48,160 bases of DNA from Planctomycetaceae bacterium (GTDB taxonomy: Bacteria > Planctomycetota > Planctomycetia > Pirellulales > Thermoguttaceae): assembly GCA_021372005.1 (NCBI GenBank), contig JAJFVC010000052.1:1-48160 (forward strand). The letters are read 5' to 3'. Position 1 is the first letter of the stretch. Each line of letters opens with the position of its first letter. A model generated the notes under the pieces. That model made no database searches. It saw only the letters and a list, made by a program, of their open reading frames with translations, and had not been told where the DNA came from. A program made the translations under genes and the position numbers. Of this stretch, positions 1 to 8,726 are shown in pieces.

Positions 1-1704
1 GGCTGCGCCCGCGACGCCCTGACGCGGCTGATCCTGCCCAGCCTGGAACGCGATGTACGTCGCGAGTTGACCGAGCGGGCGGAAACGCACGCCGTTGAGG
101 TGTTTGCCAAGAACCTCCGCAAGCTGCTCGTCCAGCCGCCGGTCCGCAATCGCCGCATCCTGGCCGTGGACCCCGGGTTCAAGAGCGGCTGCAAGCTGGC
201 GGCGCTGGATGAGTTCGGCAACCTGCTCGACCATGCCGTGATCTACCTGATCGGCAACCCCGAGCGGCGGCCAGAAGCCCAGAAGATCGTCCGCGACCTG
301 ATCGACCGCCACCAGTTGTCGGTGGTGGCGATCGGCAACGGCACAGCCTGCCGGGAGACGGAGGACTTCTTTGCCGAATTGATCAGCAGCGATGAGCTGA
401 AGGACCGCGTCTGCTACGTGATCGTCAACGAGGCGGGCGCCAGCGTCTATTCGACCAGTCGGGTCGGTCGCGACGAACTGCCGAATTTCGACGCCTCGAT
501 GCGCGGGGCGATTTCGATCGGCCGGCGGCTCCAGGACCCGTTGAGCGAACTGGTCAAGATCGACCCGGCGAACATCGGCGTGGGACTCTACCAGCACGAC
601 GTCAAGGCGAAGCACTTGTGCACCTCGTTGGATGGCGTTGTGGAATCGTGCGTCAACTACGTGGGCGTGGACGTGAACACGGCCAGCCCGGCGCTGTTGC
701 GTTACGTTTCGGGCTTGAACCAGTTGACCGCTCGCCGGGTCTATGAGCAGCGCTTGCAGGGCGGCCCGTTCCGGACGCGCGAGCAGGTCAAAGAGGTGGT
801 CGGCTTCGGCGAGGCGACGTTTGTCCAGGCGGCCGGGTTCTTGAAGATCGTCGGCGGCGAGAATCCCCTGGATGCCACCTGGATCCACCCGGAAAGCTAT
901 GAAGTCGCCACGCGAATCTTGGAGAAGCTTGGCCGCGGGCCCGCCGACCTGACGTCGAAGGAAACGCTCGCCAGTCTGGCCGAGCAGATCGGCAAGCTGG
1001 ACGTGCCGGCGTTGGCCGCCGAGTTGCAGGTGGGCGAGTTGCTCTTGAAGGACATCCTCGCCCAGTTGGCCCGGCCGGGCCGCGATCCGCGTGAAGACTT
1101 GCCCGCGCCGATCTTCAAGCACGGGATCATCAAGCTGGAAGATCTGACCCCGGGCATGGAGTTGACCGGCACGGTGCTCAACGTGGTCGATTTCGGCTGT
1201 TTTGTCGACATCGGCATGCACGACAGCGGACTGGTCCACGTCAGCCGCCTGGCCGATCGTTTCATTCGTGATCCGCACGACGTCGTGGCCGTCGGCGACA
1301 TCGTTCGCGTCTGGGTCATGGAAGTGGACAAAGAACGACGCCGCGTGTCGTTGACCATGGTCCGGCCCGGCTCCGAACGTCCCAAACCGCAGCCCAAAAG
1401 CAACCGTCCCGCCGCCGACCACGGCAAACCGCAACCCAAGGGCACCCGTCCCGCCCCGCAAGAAAAACGCCCGCCGCGTCCGCCCCAACGGCAGAATCGG
1501 CCGCCGCACGGACAACAACATCAAAATCGTCCGCCGCGTCCGCCGCGTCCAAAACCGGTCATCCCGATCACCGAGGCGATGAAAAACGGCAAGGAGCCGA
1601 TGCGCACCTTCAGCGACCTGTTCCAGTTCTATCAACAGAAGCCGGCCGAAGAACCGCAGCCCGCGCCGACGGTCGAAAACCCGCCGCCCGAGAGCGAGTC
1701 GTAA
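1..1704 (+). CDS. tex: Tex-family S1 RNA-binding protein (5' end outside window)
   Basis: This is the C-terminal 567 residues of a Tex-type transcription accessory protein; the frame is open from base 1, so the N-terminal roughly 200 residues lie outside the window. A YqgF/RuvC-like fold starts near window residue 50 (AVDPGFKSGCK). A helix-hairpin-helix block follows at about 220-285 (NTASPALLRYVSGL, then GPFRTREQVKEV). An S1 domain sits at about 375-445 (GTVLNVVDFGCFVDIG, then SGLVHVS). The family is cytoplasmic, binds nucleic acid and is linked to transcription and ribosome function. After S1 there is an unusual tail of about 60 residues rich in Pro, Arg, Gln and Lys (repeated RPP/PPRPP and QNRPP), then a short acidic end. 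The tail is probably disordered and may add RNA affinity. The family call is secure; the role of the tail is a guess. Confidence 0.93.
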   Translation, partial: GCARDALTRLILPSLERDVRRELTERAETHAVEVFAKNLRKLLVQPPVRNRRILAVDPGFKSGCKLAALDEFGNLLDHAVIYLIGNPERRPEAQKIVRDLIDRHQLSVVAIGNGTACRETEDFFAELISSDELKDRVCYVIVNEAGASVYSTSRVGRDELPNFDASMRGAISIGRRLQDPLSELVKIDPANIGVGLYQHDVKAKHLCTSLDGVVESCVNYVGVDVNTASPALLRYVSGLNQLTARRVYEQRLQGGPFRTREQVKEVVGFGEATFVQAAGFLKIVGGENPLDATWIHPESYEVATRILEKLGRGPADLTSKETLASLAEQIGKLDVPALAAELQVGELLLKDILAQLARPGRDPREDLPAPIFKHGIIKLEDLTPGMELTGTVLNVVDFGCFVDIGMHDSGLVHVSRLADRFIRDPHDVVAVGDIVRVWVMEVDKERRRVSLTMVRPGSERPKPQPKSNRPAADHGKPQPKGTRPAPQEKRPPRPPQRQNRPPHGQQHQNRPPRPPRPKPVIPITEAMKNGKEPMRTFSDLFQFYQQKPAEEPQPAPTVENPPPESES

Positions 1705-1745
1705 CTTTTCGCGTTTCTTGTTCGAGCAAAAAAATTGGGCTTGGG

Positions 1746-2795
1746 TCAGTGCCCGATGTATTTTGCATAAACCGCTCGGGCCGCGGCCACGTCCGACGTG
1801 CCGGCGACGATCGCCCTGGCGTCGGCGAACACGGTGATCTCGAACCCCTCGACCTTCAACCGCAACAGGTGCGGGTTGCAAACCACCGGACCGACGCCCG
1901 ACAGTTTTTCGGCCAATCGCTCCAGCGACACGCTCGCGCCCGGATGACTCAACTGCACGGCGTTTCGTCCGCAAAGTACGGCCGTCCGATGGCCTTGGCG
2001 ACCGGCGAGCCACACAAGCTCTTCGTGCCGGCAGGCCGGGCAATCCACTTGGTCGCGCAATGATCGAACGTCGATCCGCCGCGTTTGATTCCGCCACAGA
2101 TCGACGACCGTCAAGTCGCGTGAGATGGCGTCGACGCGGCCGCTCAGGATTTTGATCGCCTCGCACGCCTCGATCGACGCGATCGCACCGACGATCGGTC
2201 CCAGAATCCCGGCGGTCTCGCACGTCTCCGCGACGCCCGGCGCCGGGCACTCGGGCATCAGGCACCGCAGACACGCCGTCTCGCCGGGCACGATCGTCAT
2301 CGTCCGCCCCTCCGCGCCGACGCAGCCGCCGTAGATCCACGGCAGCCCGCGAGCGATCGCCGCGTCGTTGATCAAAAATCGCGTCTCAAAATTGTCGGTC
2401 CCGTCGAGAATCAGCCCGACGCCGTCGCAGAACCGCTCGATGTTCGACGGCTCGATGTCCGCGACGATCGGGTCCAATCGGACGTCGGAATTGATTCGCC
2501 GCAGATGTTCGGCGGCGGCCACGGCCTTCGGCGCGCCGACCCGAGCGTCGTCCTCGTCGAACAGCGACTGCCGCGGCAAATTGCTCGCCTCGACGAAATC
2601 ACGATCGACGATGCGCAGCGCGCCGATCCCCGCGCGCACCAAAAGATGTGCGATCGCACTGCCCAGCGCCCCGCATCCGCAAAGCAGGGCCTTGGCTCCG
2701 CCGAGCCGCCGCTGTCCGTCGTCGCCCAGCGCCGCAAAGCGCACTTGCCGGGCGTAACGATCGAAGTTCGGCGTTGGTTCGGAATCGTGAGCCAT
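1746..2795 (-). CDS. ThiF/MoeB/HesA-family adenylyltransferase
   Basis: An E1-like enzyme of 349 residues that should adenylate the C-terminal glycine of a ubiquitin-like sulfur carrier (MoaD or ThiS type) with ATP, feeding molybdopterin or thiamine synthesis. Visible motifs are the nucleotide loop GCGALG (residues 40-45), DFVEASNLPRQ near 66-76, DGTDNF near 131, and two Cys pairs, CLRC and CPAC, that fit the family's structural zinc site. About 90 residues follow the second Cys pair. They do not look like the rhodanese domain of some MoeB proteins. The start is preceded by GAGGA a few bases upstream. It lies 31 bp behind uvrA on the same strand, so the two are probably co-transcribed. MoeB and ThiF cannot be told apart without the partner carrier gene, which is not in the window. 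Confidence 0.88.
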   Translation of the reverse strand: MAHDSEPTPNFDRYARQVRFAALGDDGQRRLGGAKALLCGCGALGSAIAHLLVRAGIGALRIVDRDFVEASNLPRQSLFDEDDARVGAPKAVAAAEHLRRINSDVRLDPIVADIEPSNIERFCDGVGLILDGTDNFETRFLINDAAIARGLPWIYGGCVGAEGRTMTIVPGETACLRCLMPECPAPGVAETCETAGILGPIVGAIASIEACEAIKILSGRVDAISRDLTVVDLWRNQTRRIDVRSLRDQVDCPACRHEELVWLAGRQGHRTAVLCGRNAVQLSHPGASVSLERLAEKLSGVGPVVCNPHLLRLKVEGFEITVFADARAIVAGTSDVAAARAVYAKYIGH

Positions 2796-2826
2796 GCGTC
2801 CTCATCAGCCGGGCGGACGTTCTGTC

Positions 2827-5763
2827 CTACGTGTTTTTGTCGCGCTCTTTCAAAATTTTCGCCAAAAAGCCGGCCGTGACCGATCCCGAGGCCCGGGCGA
2901 CCATCTCCGGCGTCCCCTTGGCCACCACCTGTCCGCCCTCGTCCGCGGCGCCCGGCCCCAAGTCGATAATATAGTCCGCCGCCTTCATGATTTGCAGGTT
3001 GTGCTCCACCACCAACAGCGAATGCCCGACGGCCAGCAGCGCGTCAAAGCAGTCCAACAATTGCACAATGTCCGAAAAATGCAGGCCCGTGGTCGGCTCG
3101 TCCAAAATGAACAGACACCGGCCGCGTTTCGCGCTGCTCATGTATCCGGCCAGCTTCAATCGCTGCGCCTCGCCGCCCGACAGCGTGTTGGCCGGCTGGC
3201 CCAGCCGCACGTAATCGAGCCCGACGTCGATCAACCGCTTGAGCCGGGCCTGCACTTTCGGCTGGCCGCGGAAGAACGTAAAAGCCTCGCGCACGGTCAT
3301 TTCCAACACGTCTGCGATGTTGCGGCCGCGATAGGTCACATCCAGAATCTCGTCGCGGTATCGCGTCCCGTTGCACTGCGGGCATCGTATGTAGACGTCG
3401 GCCAAAAACTGCATGTCGATCTGCGTGTAGCCGTCGCCCTGGCAGGCGTCGCAGCGGCCGCCGTCCACATTGAAGCTGAAATGCCCGGCGTTGAACCCTC
3501 GCGTCCGGGCCTCGACCGTTTCGGCGAACACGTTGCGAATCTCGTCAAACGCCTTCAAATAGGTCACCGGATTCGATCGCGGCGAGCGGCCGATCGGACT
3601 CTGGTCGACCATGATCACGTCGTCCAACTGGCCGTCGCCATAGACGTCGTCGTGCGGATAAGGCTTCGGCGAGTCCTTGCGCAGCCGCTGACACAACGCC
3701 GGATAGAGCGTGTCTTGGACCAGCGTGCTCTTGCCCGAACCGCTCACGCCGGTCACCAAACACAACGTGCCCAGCGGAAACTCGACCGTGATGTTTTTCA
3801 GATTGTTGCCGCGCGCCCCGGCCAACCGAATCCAGCCGTGATTGGGCGGCCGACGCTGCCCACAGCCATTGAACCCGCGCCGCCCCGTCAAATAATCGCC
3901 GGTCAGACTGTCGGACGATTTTTCCATTTCGGCCGGCGTGCCCTGAAACACCACCTTGCCGCCGCGCTCGCCCGCGCCGGGTCCGATCTCGATCACCTGA
4001 TCGGCCGCGCGAATGATCGCTTCCTCATGTTCGACGACCACCACCGTATTGCCGCGTTCGCGCAGCCGGTGAATCGCCCCGAGCAATTGATGGATGTCGC
4101 GCGGATGCAGCCCGATCGACGGCTCATCGAGCACGTACAGCATGTTCACCAGGCTAGAGCCCATCGCGGCGGTGAGCGCCACGCGCCGTGCCTCGCCCCC
4201 GCTGAGCGTCCGCAACGTGCGGTCGAGCGTCAGATAGCCCAGGCCCACCGTCTCCAAAAAACCGAGCCGCGACCGAACCTGCTCGAGCATCATTCGCCCG
4301 ATCCGCTCTTCGGACTCGGGCAGTTGCAGCTCGCGGAACATCGCCGCGGCGTCGCGCACCTTCATCGCGCTGATCTCACCGAGATTTTTTCCGCCGATCC
4401 GAGCGGCCAGCGCCTCGGGCCGGAGCCGCGCGCCGCCGCATGCCGGACACGGCCGAAAACTGCGCCACCGGCTCAAAAACACTCGAATGTGCATCTTGTA
4501 CTTGCGGCGTTCGAGCCACCCGAAAAAGCCATCGAGCCCGCCGAACTTTCGCTCCGGCACGCCGTGCAGCACGATCGCCTTGTGCCGCTCCGCAAGCTCC
4601 GCGAACGGCACGTCCATCGGCAAATCGAAGTCCGGCGCCAGCGCCGCCAGCTCTTTCAACTCGTGCAAATAGGCCGGCGTGTTCCACGGCGCGATTGCCC
4701 CGTCGCGCAGCGTCTTCGACGGATCCGGAATCACCAAATCCATGTCGATGCCGATCACGTTGCCAAACCCCTCGCACTCGGGACACGCCCCCATCGGATT
4801 GTTGAAACTGTACAATCGCGGTTCGGGCGTCGGATACTCAATCCCGCAGTCGGCGCACGACAACCCCGTGCTGAACCCGATCCGTCGCCACGGCCGATCG
4901 TCGAGCGTAAAAAGGGGAGAAGGGAGTGAGGCGAGAGAAGAGGGAGATTTGGAGCCGTCTTCAACAAAGACATAGCAGCGGCCGCGGCCCTTGGCGAACG
5001 CCGTCTCCAGCGAATCGCGCAGCCGACTGTCGCTCGCGCCGCCCGTGACGAGCCGATCGACCACGACGTAAATCTCCATCGGCGAAAGCAGCGCGGCCAG
5101 GTCCGCCGGCGCGTCGAGCGAGACCGTCCGCCCGTTGACGATCGCGCGGACAAAACCGTCCTCGCGCAACTCGGCGGCCAACTGCCGGATCATCCCATCG
5201 GCAGGCAGTTCGGCCCGAAACGCAACGATAAACTTAACGCCCTCGGGCAACAAGCCGAGCGTCTCGGCCGCGTTCTGCGGCGTGTCCCGTCGCACTTCCT
5301 TCCCGCACTGCACGCAATGGATGTGGCCGATCTTGGCCATCAGCAGCCGCAGATAATCGTTCGTCTCGGTCGCCGTGCCGACGGTCGAGCGACTCGAACG
5401 ACTCGTGTTCTTTCCGGTCACCGCGATGGCCGGCGGAATGCCGTCGATTCGATCGGCCTCGGGCTTTTCCAACCGCTGCAAGAATTGCCGCGTGTAGGCC
5501 GAAAAACTCTCGATGTAGCGCCGCTGTCCTTCGGCGTACAGCGTGTCGAGCGCCAGGCTGCTCTTGCCGCTGCCGCTGAGTCCGCAAAACACGATCAGCT
5601 TTCGCCGCGGAACGTCGAGGTCGACGGACTTCAAATTATGAACTCGCACGCCCCGAAGCGTGATGCAGCCGAACTCCGCCTTGCCGCCGTTCGCGGAGGC
5701 GTTCGAGTCCGAGCGAGAGGACGTGCCTGAGCCGTTGCGAGCCACAGTAAGATTTCCAGCCAT
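2827..5763 (-). CDS. uvrA: UvrA-family excinuclease ABC ATPase
   Basis: A 978-residue DNA damage-recognition ATPase of nucleotide excision repair. It shows the full UvrA layout: first Walker A GLSGSGKSS at 61-69, a first zinc module (CADC and CPEC) next to RLYSFNNP, signature LSGGEARR followed by VLDEPSIGLHPRD, second Walker A GVSGSGKST, second zinc module (CDAC and CPQC), and signature LSGGEAQR with ILDEPTTGLHF. It differs from typical UvrA1 in several places: GKNTSRSSRSTVGTATE where QKTTSRNPRSTVGTVTE is usual, a 30-residue Ser/Asn-rich N-terminal lead, and a short Ser/Pro/Leu insertion near 4909-4955. These features fit a divergent or second UvrA copy, and planctomycetes often have more than one. 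There is no clear ribosome site at the ATG. ThiF/MoeB follows 31 bp downstream. Confidence 0.93.
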   Translation of the reverse strand: MAGNLTVARNGSGTSSRSDSNASANGGKAEFGCITLRGVRVHNLKSVDLDVPRRKLIVFCGLSGSGKSSLALDTLYAEGQRRYIESFSAYTRQFLQRLEKPEADRIDGIPPAIAVTGKNTSRSSRSTVGTATETNDYLRLLMAKIGHIHCVQCGKEVRRDTPQNAAETLGLLPEGVKFIVAFRAELPADGMIRQLAAELREDGFVRAIVNGRTVSLDAPADLAALLSPMEIYVVVDRLVTGGASDSRLRDSLETAFAKGRGRCYVFVEDGSKSPSSLASLPSPLFTLDDRPWRRIGFSTGLSCADCGIEYPTPEPRLYSFNNPMGACPECEGFGNVIGIDMDLVIPDPSKTLRDGAIAPWNTPAYLHELKELAALAPDFDLPMDVPFAELAERHKAIVLHGVPERKFGGLDGFFGWLERRKYKMHIRVFLSRWRSFRPCPACGGARLRPEALAARIGGKNLGEISAMKVRDAAAMFRELQLPESEERIGRMMLEQVRSRLGFLETVGLGYLTLDRTLRTLSGGEARRVALTAAMGSSLVNMLYVLDEPSIGLHPRDIHQLLGAIHRLRERGNTVVVVEHEEAIIRAADQVIEIGPGAGERGGKVVFQGTPAEMEKSSDSLTGDYLTGRRGFNGCGQRRPPNHGWIRLAGARGNNLKNITVEFPLGTLCLVTGVSGSGKSTLVQDTLYPALCQRLRKDSPKPYPHDDVYGDGQLDDVIMVDQSPIGRSPRSNPVTYLKAFDEIRNVFAETVEARTRGFNAGHFSFNVDGGRCDACQGDGYTQIDMQFLADVYIRCPQCNGTRYRDEILDVTYRGRNIADVLEMTVREAFTFFRGQPKVQARLKRLIDVGLDYVRLGQPANTLSGGEAQRLKLAGYMSSAKRGRCLFILDEPTTGLHFSDIVQLLDCFDALLAVGHSLLVVEHNLQIMKAADYIIDLGPGAADEGGQVVAKGTPEMVARASGSVTAGFLAKILKERDKNT

Positions 5764-5998
5764 GCCCGGCGGACTATTTCAACGAAAACCCAATTCCTCA
5801 TTATACCAGCCCGCCCACGCGGCGTCCACCAAGCGATTTTTTCGGAAACAGCGTGCGTCGCCGCATTTTATGGATGTTTGCTTGGAGAAGGAACCAGCTC
5901 GGCGACGTATTGGGCCCATTTTCCGGCCTCCCGTAAGTCGGCCTGGGTTCGTTCGCCGTGTAAAGTTCCGTAGAATCGCAAAAAATCCGCGGCGAGTA

Positions 5999-7429
5999 TT
6001 ACTTTTCCACACTTCCGCCAAGAAATTCCGGCGACTGCAACAACCGGGGCGAACTTTCCAGCGGCGGCGTCTCGCCGATGTCTGCGTTCGAGGGCGACGC
6101 GCCCAACTCCTTGAATCGCCGGGCGCTGACCAACACGCGCGACTCGAGCGACCCGACCGCACTGTTGTACGCCCCAATGGCCGTCGACAGCCCCTTGCCC
6201 AATCGCTGCATGTGCTCGCCCAAGTCGGAGATCCGCTTGTAAAGCTCCTGGCCCAACTCGCTGATGGTTTTCGCGTTTTCCGCCAACCGCTCTTGCCGCC
6301 AACCATAGGCCACGGCCCGCAGCAGCGCAATCAGCGTCGTCGGCGTCGCCACGATCACATTTTGACGGACGCCCAACTCGATCAACTCGGGATCGTTCTC
6401 CAACGCCGCGCTGAAAAACACCTCGCCGGGCAAAAACAACACGACAAACTCCGGCGTGAAGTCGAACTGCTCGAAATACGACTTGCGACCCAACGCCATG
6501 ATGTGCCCGCGCACCTGACGGGCGTGATCCTTCAGCTTCGCCGCGCGCGTCTCGTCGTCCGGCGCTTCGATCGCGTCCAAATACGCCTCCAGCGGCGCCT
6601 TCGAGTCAACCACGACGTTCTTCTGGCCCGGCAACCGAACGATCAAGTCGGGCCGCAGCCGACCGTCGTCCGTGTCGGTCGACTGCTGCTCGACAAAATC
6701 GCAATGTTCCAACATGCCGGCCATCTCGACCACGCGCCGCAACTGGATCTCGCCCCAGCGCCCGCGAGCCTGCGGACGCCGCAACGCCTTGACCAGATTG
6801 GCCGTCTCGCCGCGCAGCTCCTTCTGCGTCTCCGAAAGCGACCGGACCTGCTCGATCAGGCCGCTGTAGGCCTCGATGCGGCTTTTTTCGAGCTCCTGCA
6901 GCTTGACGTCCACTTTGCCCAGCGACTCGCGGACCGGCTTGACCAGTTCGTCGATGGCCGACTGCCGCTTTTCGAGATCGCCCCGGGCCGACTCCTGAAA
7001 TTTTTCCAGATGCGTCTTGGCCAGCTCCAGAAACGACGTGTTGTTGCTTTGCAGCGCGCCGGCGGCCAACGCCTTGAACGTGTCGGCCAACTGCCGCTTG
7101 GCGTCGTCCAACAGCGCGAGCTTCTCTTCCGTTTGCTTTTGCTGCTCGGCCAGCGCCCGACGCAACTCGGCCGCCTGCGAGGTCAGCACGGTCACCTGCC
7201 GCTGAAGATCGGCCAACGAAACGTCCTTCTCGCTCAGCCGGCCGCGCAGCTCCTCGATCGACGACTCTCGGGCCAAAAGCCGCTCGGCCATCGCGGCCGT
7301 CTCCATGGCCGACTCGCCGCGTCCGCGCTCAAAAGCGGCCGACCTTTTCGCCCGACCGACCAGCCACGCCGCCGTCGCTCCGAAAGCCACGCCGATCAAC
7401 AGCATCAAAACAGAAACGCCCAAGTCCAT
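5999..7429 (-). CDS. rmuC: RmuC-family DNA recombination protein
   Basis: A 476-residue protein with one N-terminal membrane segment (about residues 5-25), a long coiled coil rich in Glu, Gln, Leu and Arg (about 30-220), and then the RmuC domain. Family hallmarks are KALRRPQARGRWGEIQLRRV, PDLIVRLPGQKNVVVDSKAPL and FLPGEVFFSAAL. RmuC is a nuclease-fold protein that limits inversions and other rearrangements, and the transmembrane start suggests membrane tethering. I chose the ATG at 7429 because the membrane segment begins directly after it; an in-frame ATG at 7465 would add 12 basic residues. The region between its stop and uvrA (5764-5998) holds no convincing gene. It sits 58 bp behind the M16 peptidase gene and may be transcribed with it. 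Confidence 0.93.
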   Translation of the reverse strand: MDLGVSVLMLLIGVAFGATAAWLVGRAKRSAAFERGRGESAMETAAMAERLLARESSIEELRGRLSEKDVSLADLQRQVTVLTSQAAELRRALAEQQKQTEEKLALLDDAKRQLADTFKALAAGALQSNNTSFLELAKTHLEKFQESARGDLEKRQSAIDELVKPVRESLGKVDVKLQELEKSRIEAYSGLIEQVRSLSETQKELRGETANLVKALRRPQARGRWGEIQLRRVVEMAGMLEHCDFVEQQSTDTDDGRLRPDLIVRLPGQKNVVVDSKAPLEAYLDAIEAPDDETRAAKLKDHARQVRGHIMALGRKSYFEQFDFTPEFVVLFLPGEVFFSAALENDPELIELGVRQNVIVATPTTLIALLRAVAYGWRQERLAENAKTISELGQELYKRISDLGEHMQRLGKGLSTAIGAYNSAVGSLESRVLVSARRFKELGASPSNADIGETPPLESSPRLLQSPEFLGGSVEK

Positions 7430-7487
7430 GGGCCTCAATGTACGCCGACCTATCGCCCGCGCCAAGTGGCTTTTCGACGCTCTGTCC

Positions 7488-8720
7488 CTACAAAGCCATT
7501 TCGTCGAGCGGTCCGATCGTCACCGTCGCGCAACGGCTCAACGGCCATCGGGCCAGCGCCGCCGCCAGATCGTCGGACGTCAGATCGGACACGGCCTGCA
7601 AGTCCGACTCGATCGCGCGATACTCGCGCCGATACACCCAGTCGTTGCCGACCGCAAAAAGCCGTCCGCGCGGACGTTCGGCCGACAACACGATCCGCGA
7701 ACGCACTTTGTTTTTGGCCTGCTCCAGCTCGGCCGCCGAGACGCCGTCCGCCTCGGCCTTTCGATAGAGATCCAAGATGCGACGCAGATTGTCGGCGGCC
7801 CGTTCGGGCTCGCAACTCATGTAGGTCATCAGCAAGCCCGTCCCCTCGTGTTCGCTATGACACAAACTCACCTGCTCGGCCAATCCCGGATCGACCAGTT
7901 CCCAAAACAGCCGGCTGCCGGAATCGTCACCCAACACGGTGACCATCAGCTTCACGGCATAGCGATCGCCGTCTTCGGCCGCGGGCCCAGAGGCCAACAA
8001 CAGCGTGTACTGTTGCGACGCCGAGGGGCGACAAATCAACTGGAACCCGCATTGGCCGATCGCCGGCGCGACGGTGCGTTGCGTGGGCCTCGCAGGCCAC
8101 GGGCCGCAACACCGGCGAGCCGAGTCGACCAGCGCGTCGAAATCCACGCGGCCCGCCGCGGCCAACACGATGTTGGTCGGATTGTACCGATCCTCGAAAT
8201 ACGCCCGCATCGCTTCGGACGAAAGCCCCTCGATGCTCTCCGTGGTGCCCAACACGCTTTGACCCAACGGATGCCGGCCGAAAAAGAGCGCCCGGGACTT
8301 GTCGTCGGCCCCAAACGGCGGCTGATCGTCGTACATCCGGATCTCTTCCAGAATCACTTGCTTCTCGGTCCGAAAATCGTCCTCGCGCAGCGATGGCCGA
8401 AGGATGTCGGCCAGCAGATCGACGGCCCGATCTTGTTGCTCGGGCAGCACCGCCGCGTAGAACACCGTGTTTTCTTCGTTGGTGAAGGCGTTGTAATGGG
8501 CGCCCATCTCGTCGAACTCGCGGTTCACGTCGTCGGCCGAGCGGCTCGGCGTGCCCTTGAAGACCATATGCTCCAAGAAATGGCTCACGCCGGCCACGTC
8601 GGCGGTCTCGTCGCGCGAGCCGGTCTTCACAAAAAAACCCATCGCCGTCGAATACGCCGCGTCGTTACACTCGGCGACGATTTCCAGACCATTGGGCAAT
8701 ACGTGTTTGAGAAATTCCAT
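7488..8720 (-). CDS. M16 zinc peptidase, catalytic subunit
   Basis: A 410-residue pitrilysin/processing-peptidase-like protein. The inverted zinc motif HFLEH is at residues 47-51, and the distal Glu of the motif lies in LEEIRMY near 125. The family cuts short or unfolded peptides inside a clamshell made of two homologous halves. Here the second half is encoded separately, just upstream. The start is fixed by AGGTGA six bases before the ATG; that same stretch contains the stop of the upstream M16 gene, 6 bp away, so translation is probably coupled. No signal peptide is seen, so a cytoplasmic role is likely. Confidence in the family and active-site call is high; the substrate is unknown. Confidence 0.93.
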   Translation of the reverse strand: MEFLKHVLPNGLEIVAECNDAAYSTAMGFFVKTGSRDETADVAGVSHFLEHMVFKGTPSRSADDVNREFDEMGAHYNAFTNEENTVFYAAVLPEQQDRAVDLLADILRPSLREDDFRTEKQVILEEIRMYDDQPPFGADDKSRALFFGRHPLGQSVLGTTESIEGLSSEAMRAYFEDRYNPTNIVLAAAGRVDFDALVDSARRCCGPWPARPTQRTVAPAIGQCGFQLICRPSASQQYTLLLASGPAAEDGDRYAVKLMVTVLGDDSGSRLFWELVDPGLAEQVSLCHSEHEGTGLLMTYMSCEPERAADNLRRILDLYRKAEADGVSAAELEQAKNKVRSRIVLSAERPRGRLFAVGNDWVYRREYRAIESDLQAVSDLTSDDLAAALARWPLSRCATVTIGPLDEMAL

Positions 8721-8726
8721 GTTTGG

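Noticed and set aside
5868..6000. Minus-strand frame reading ILAADFLRFYGTLHGERTQ just after rmuC
   Set aside because: It looks protein-like for about 45 codons, but has no start or ribosome site and no recognised family. A frameshifted rmuC tail cannot be shown.
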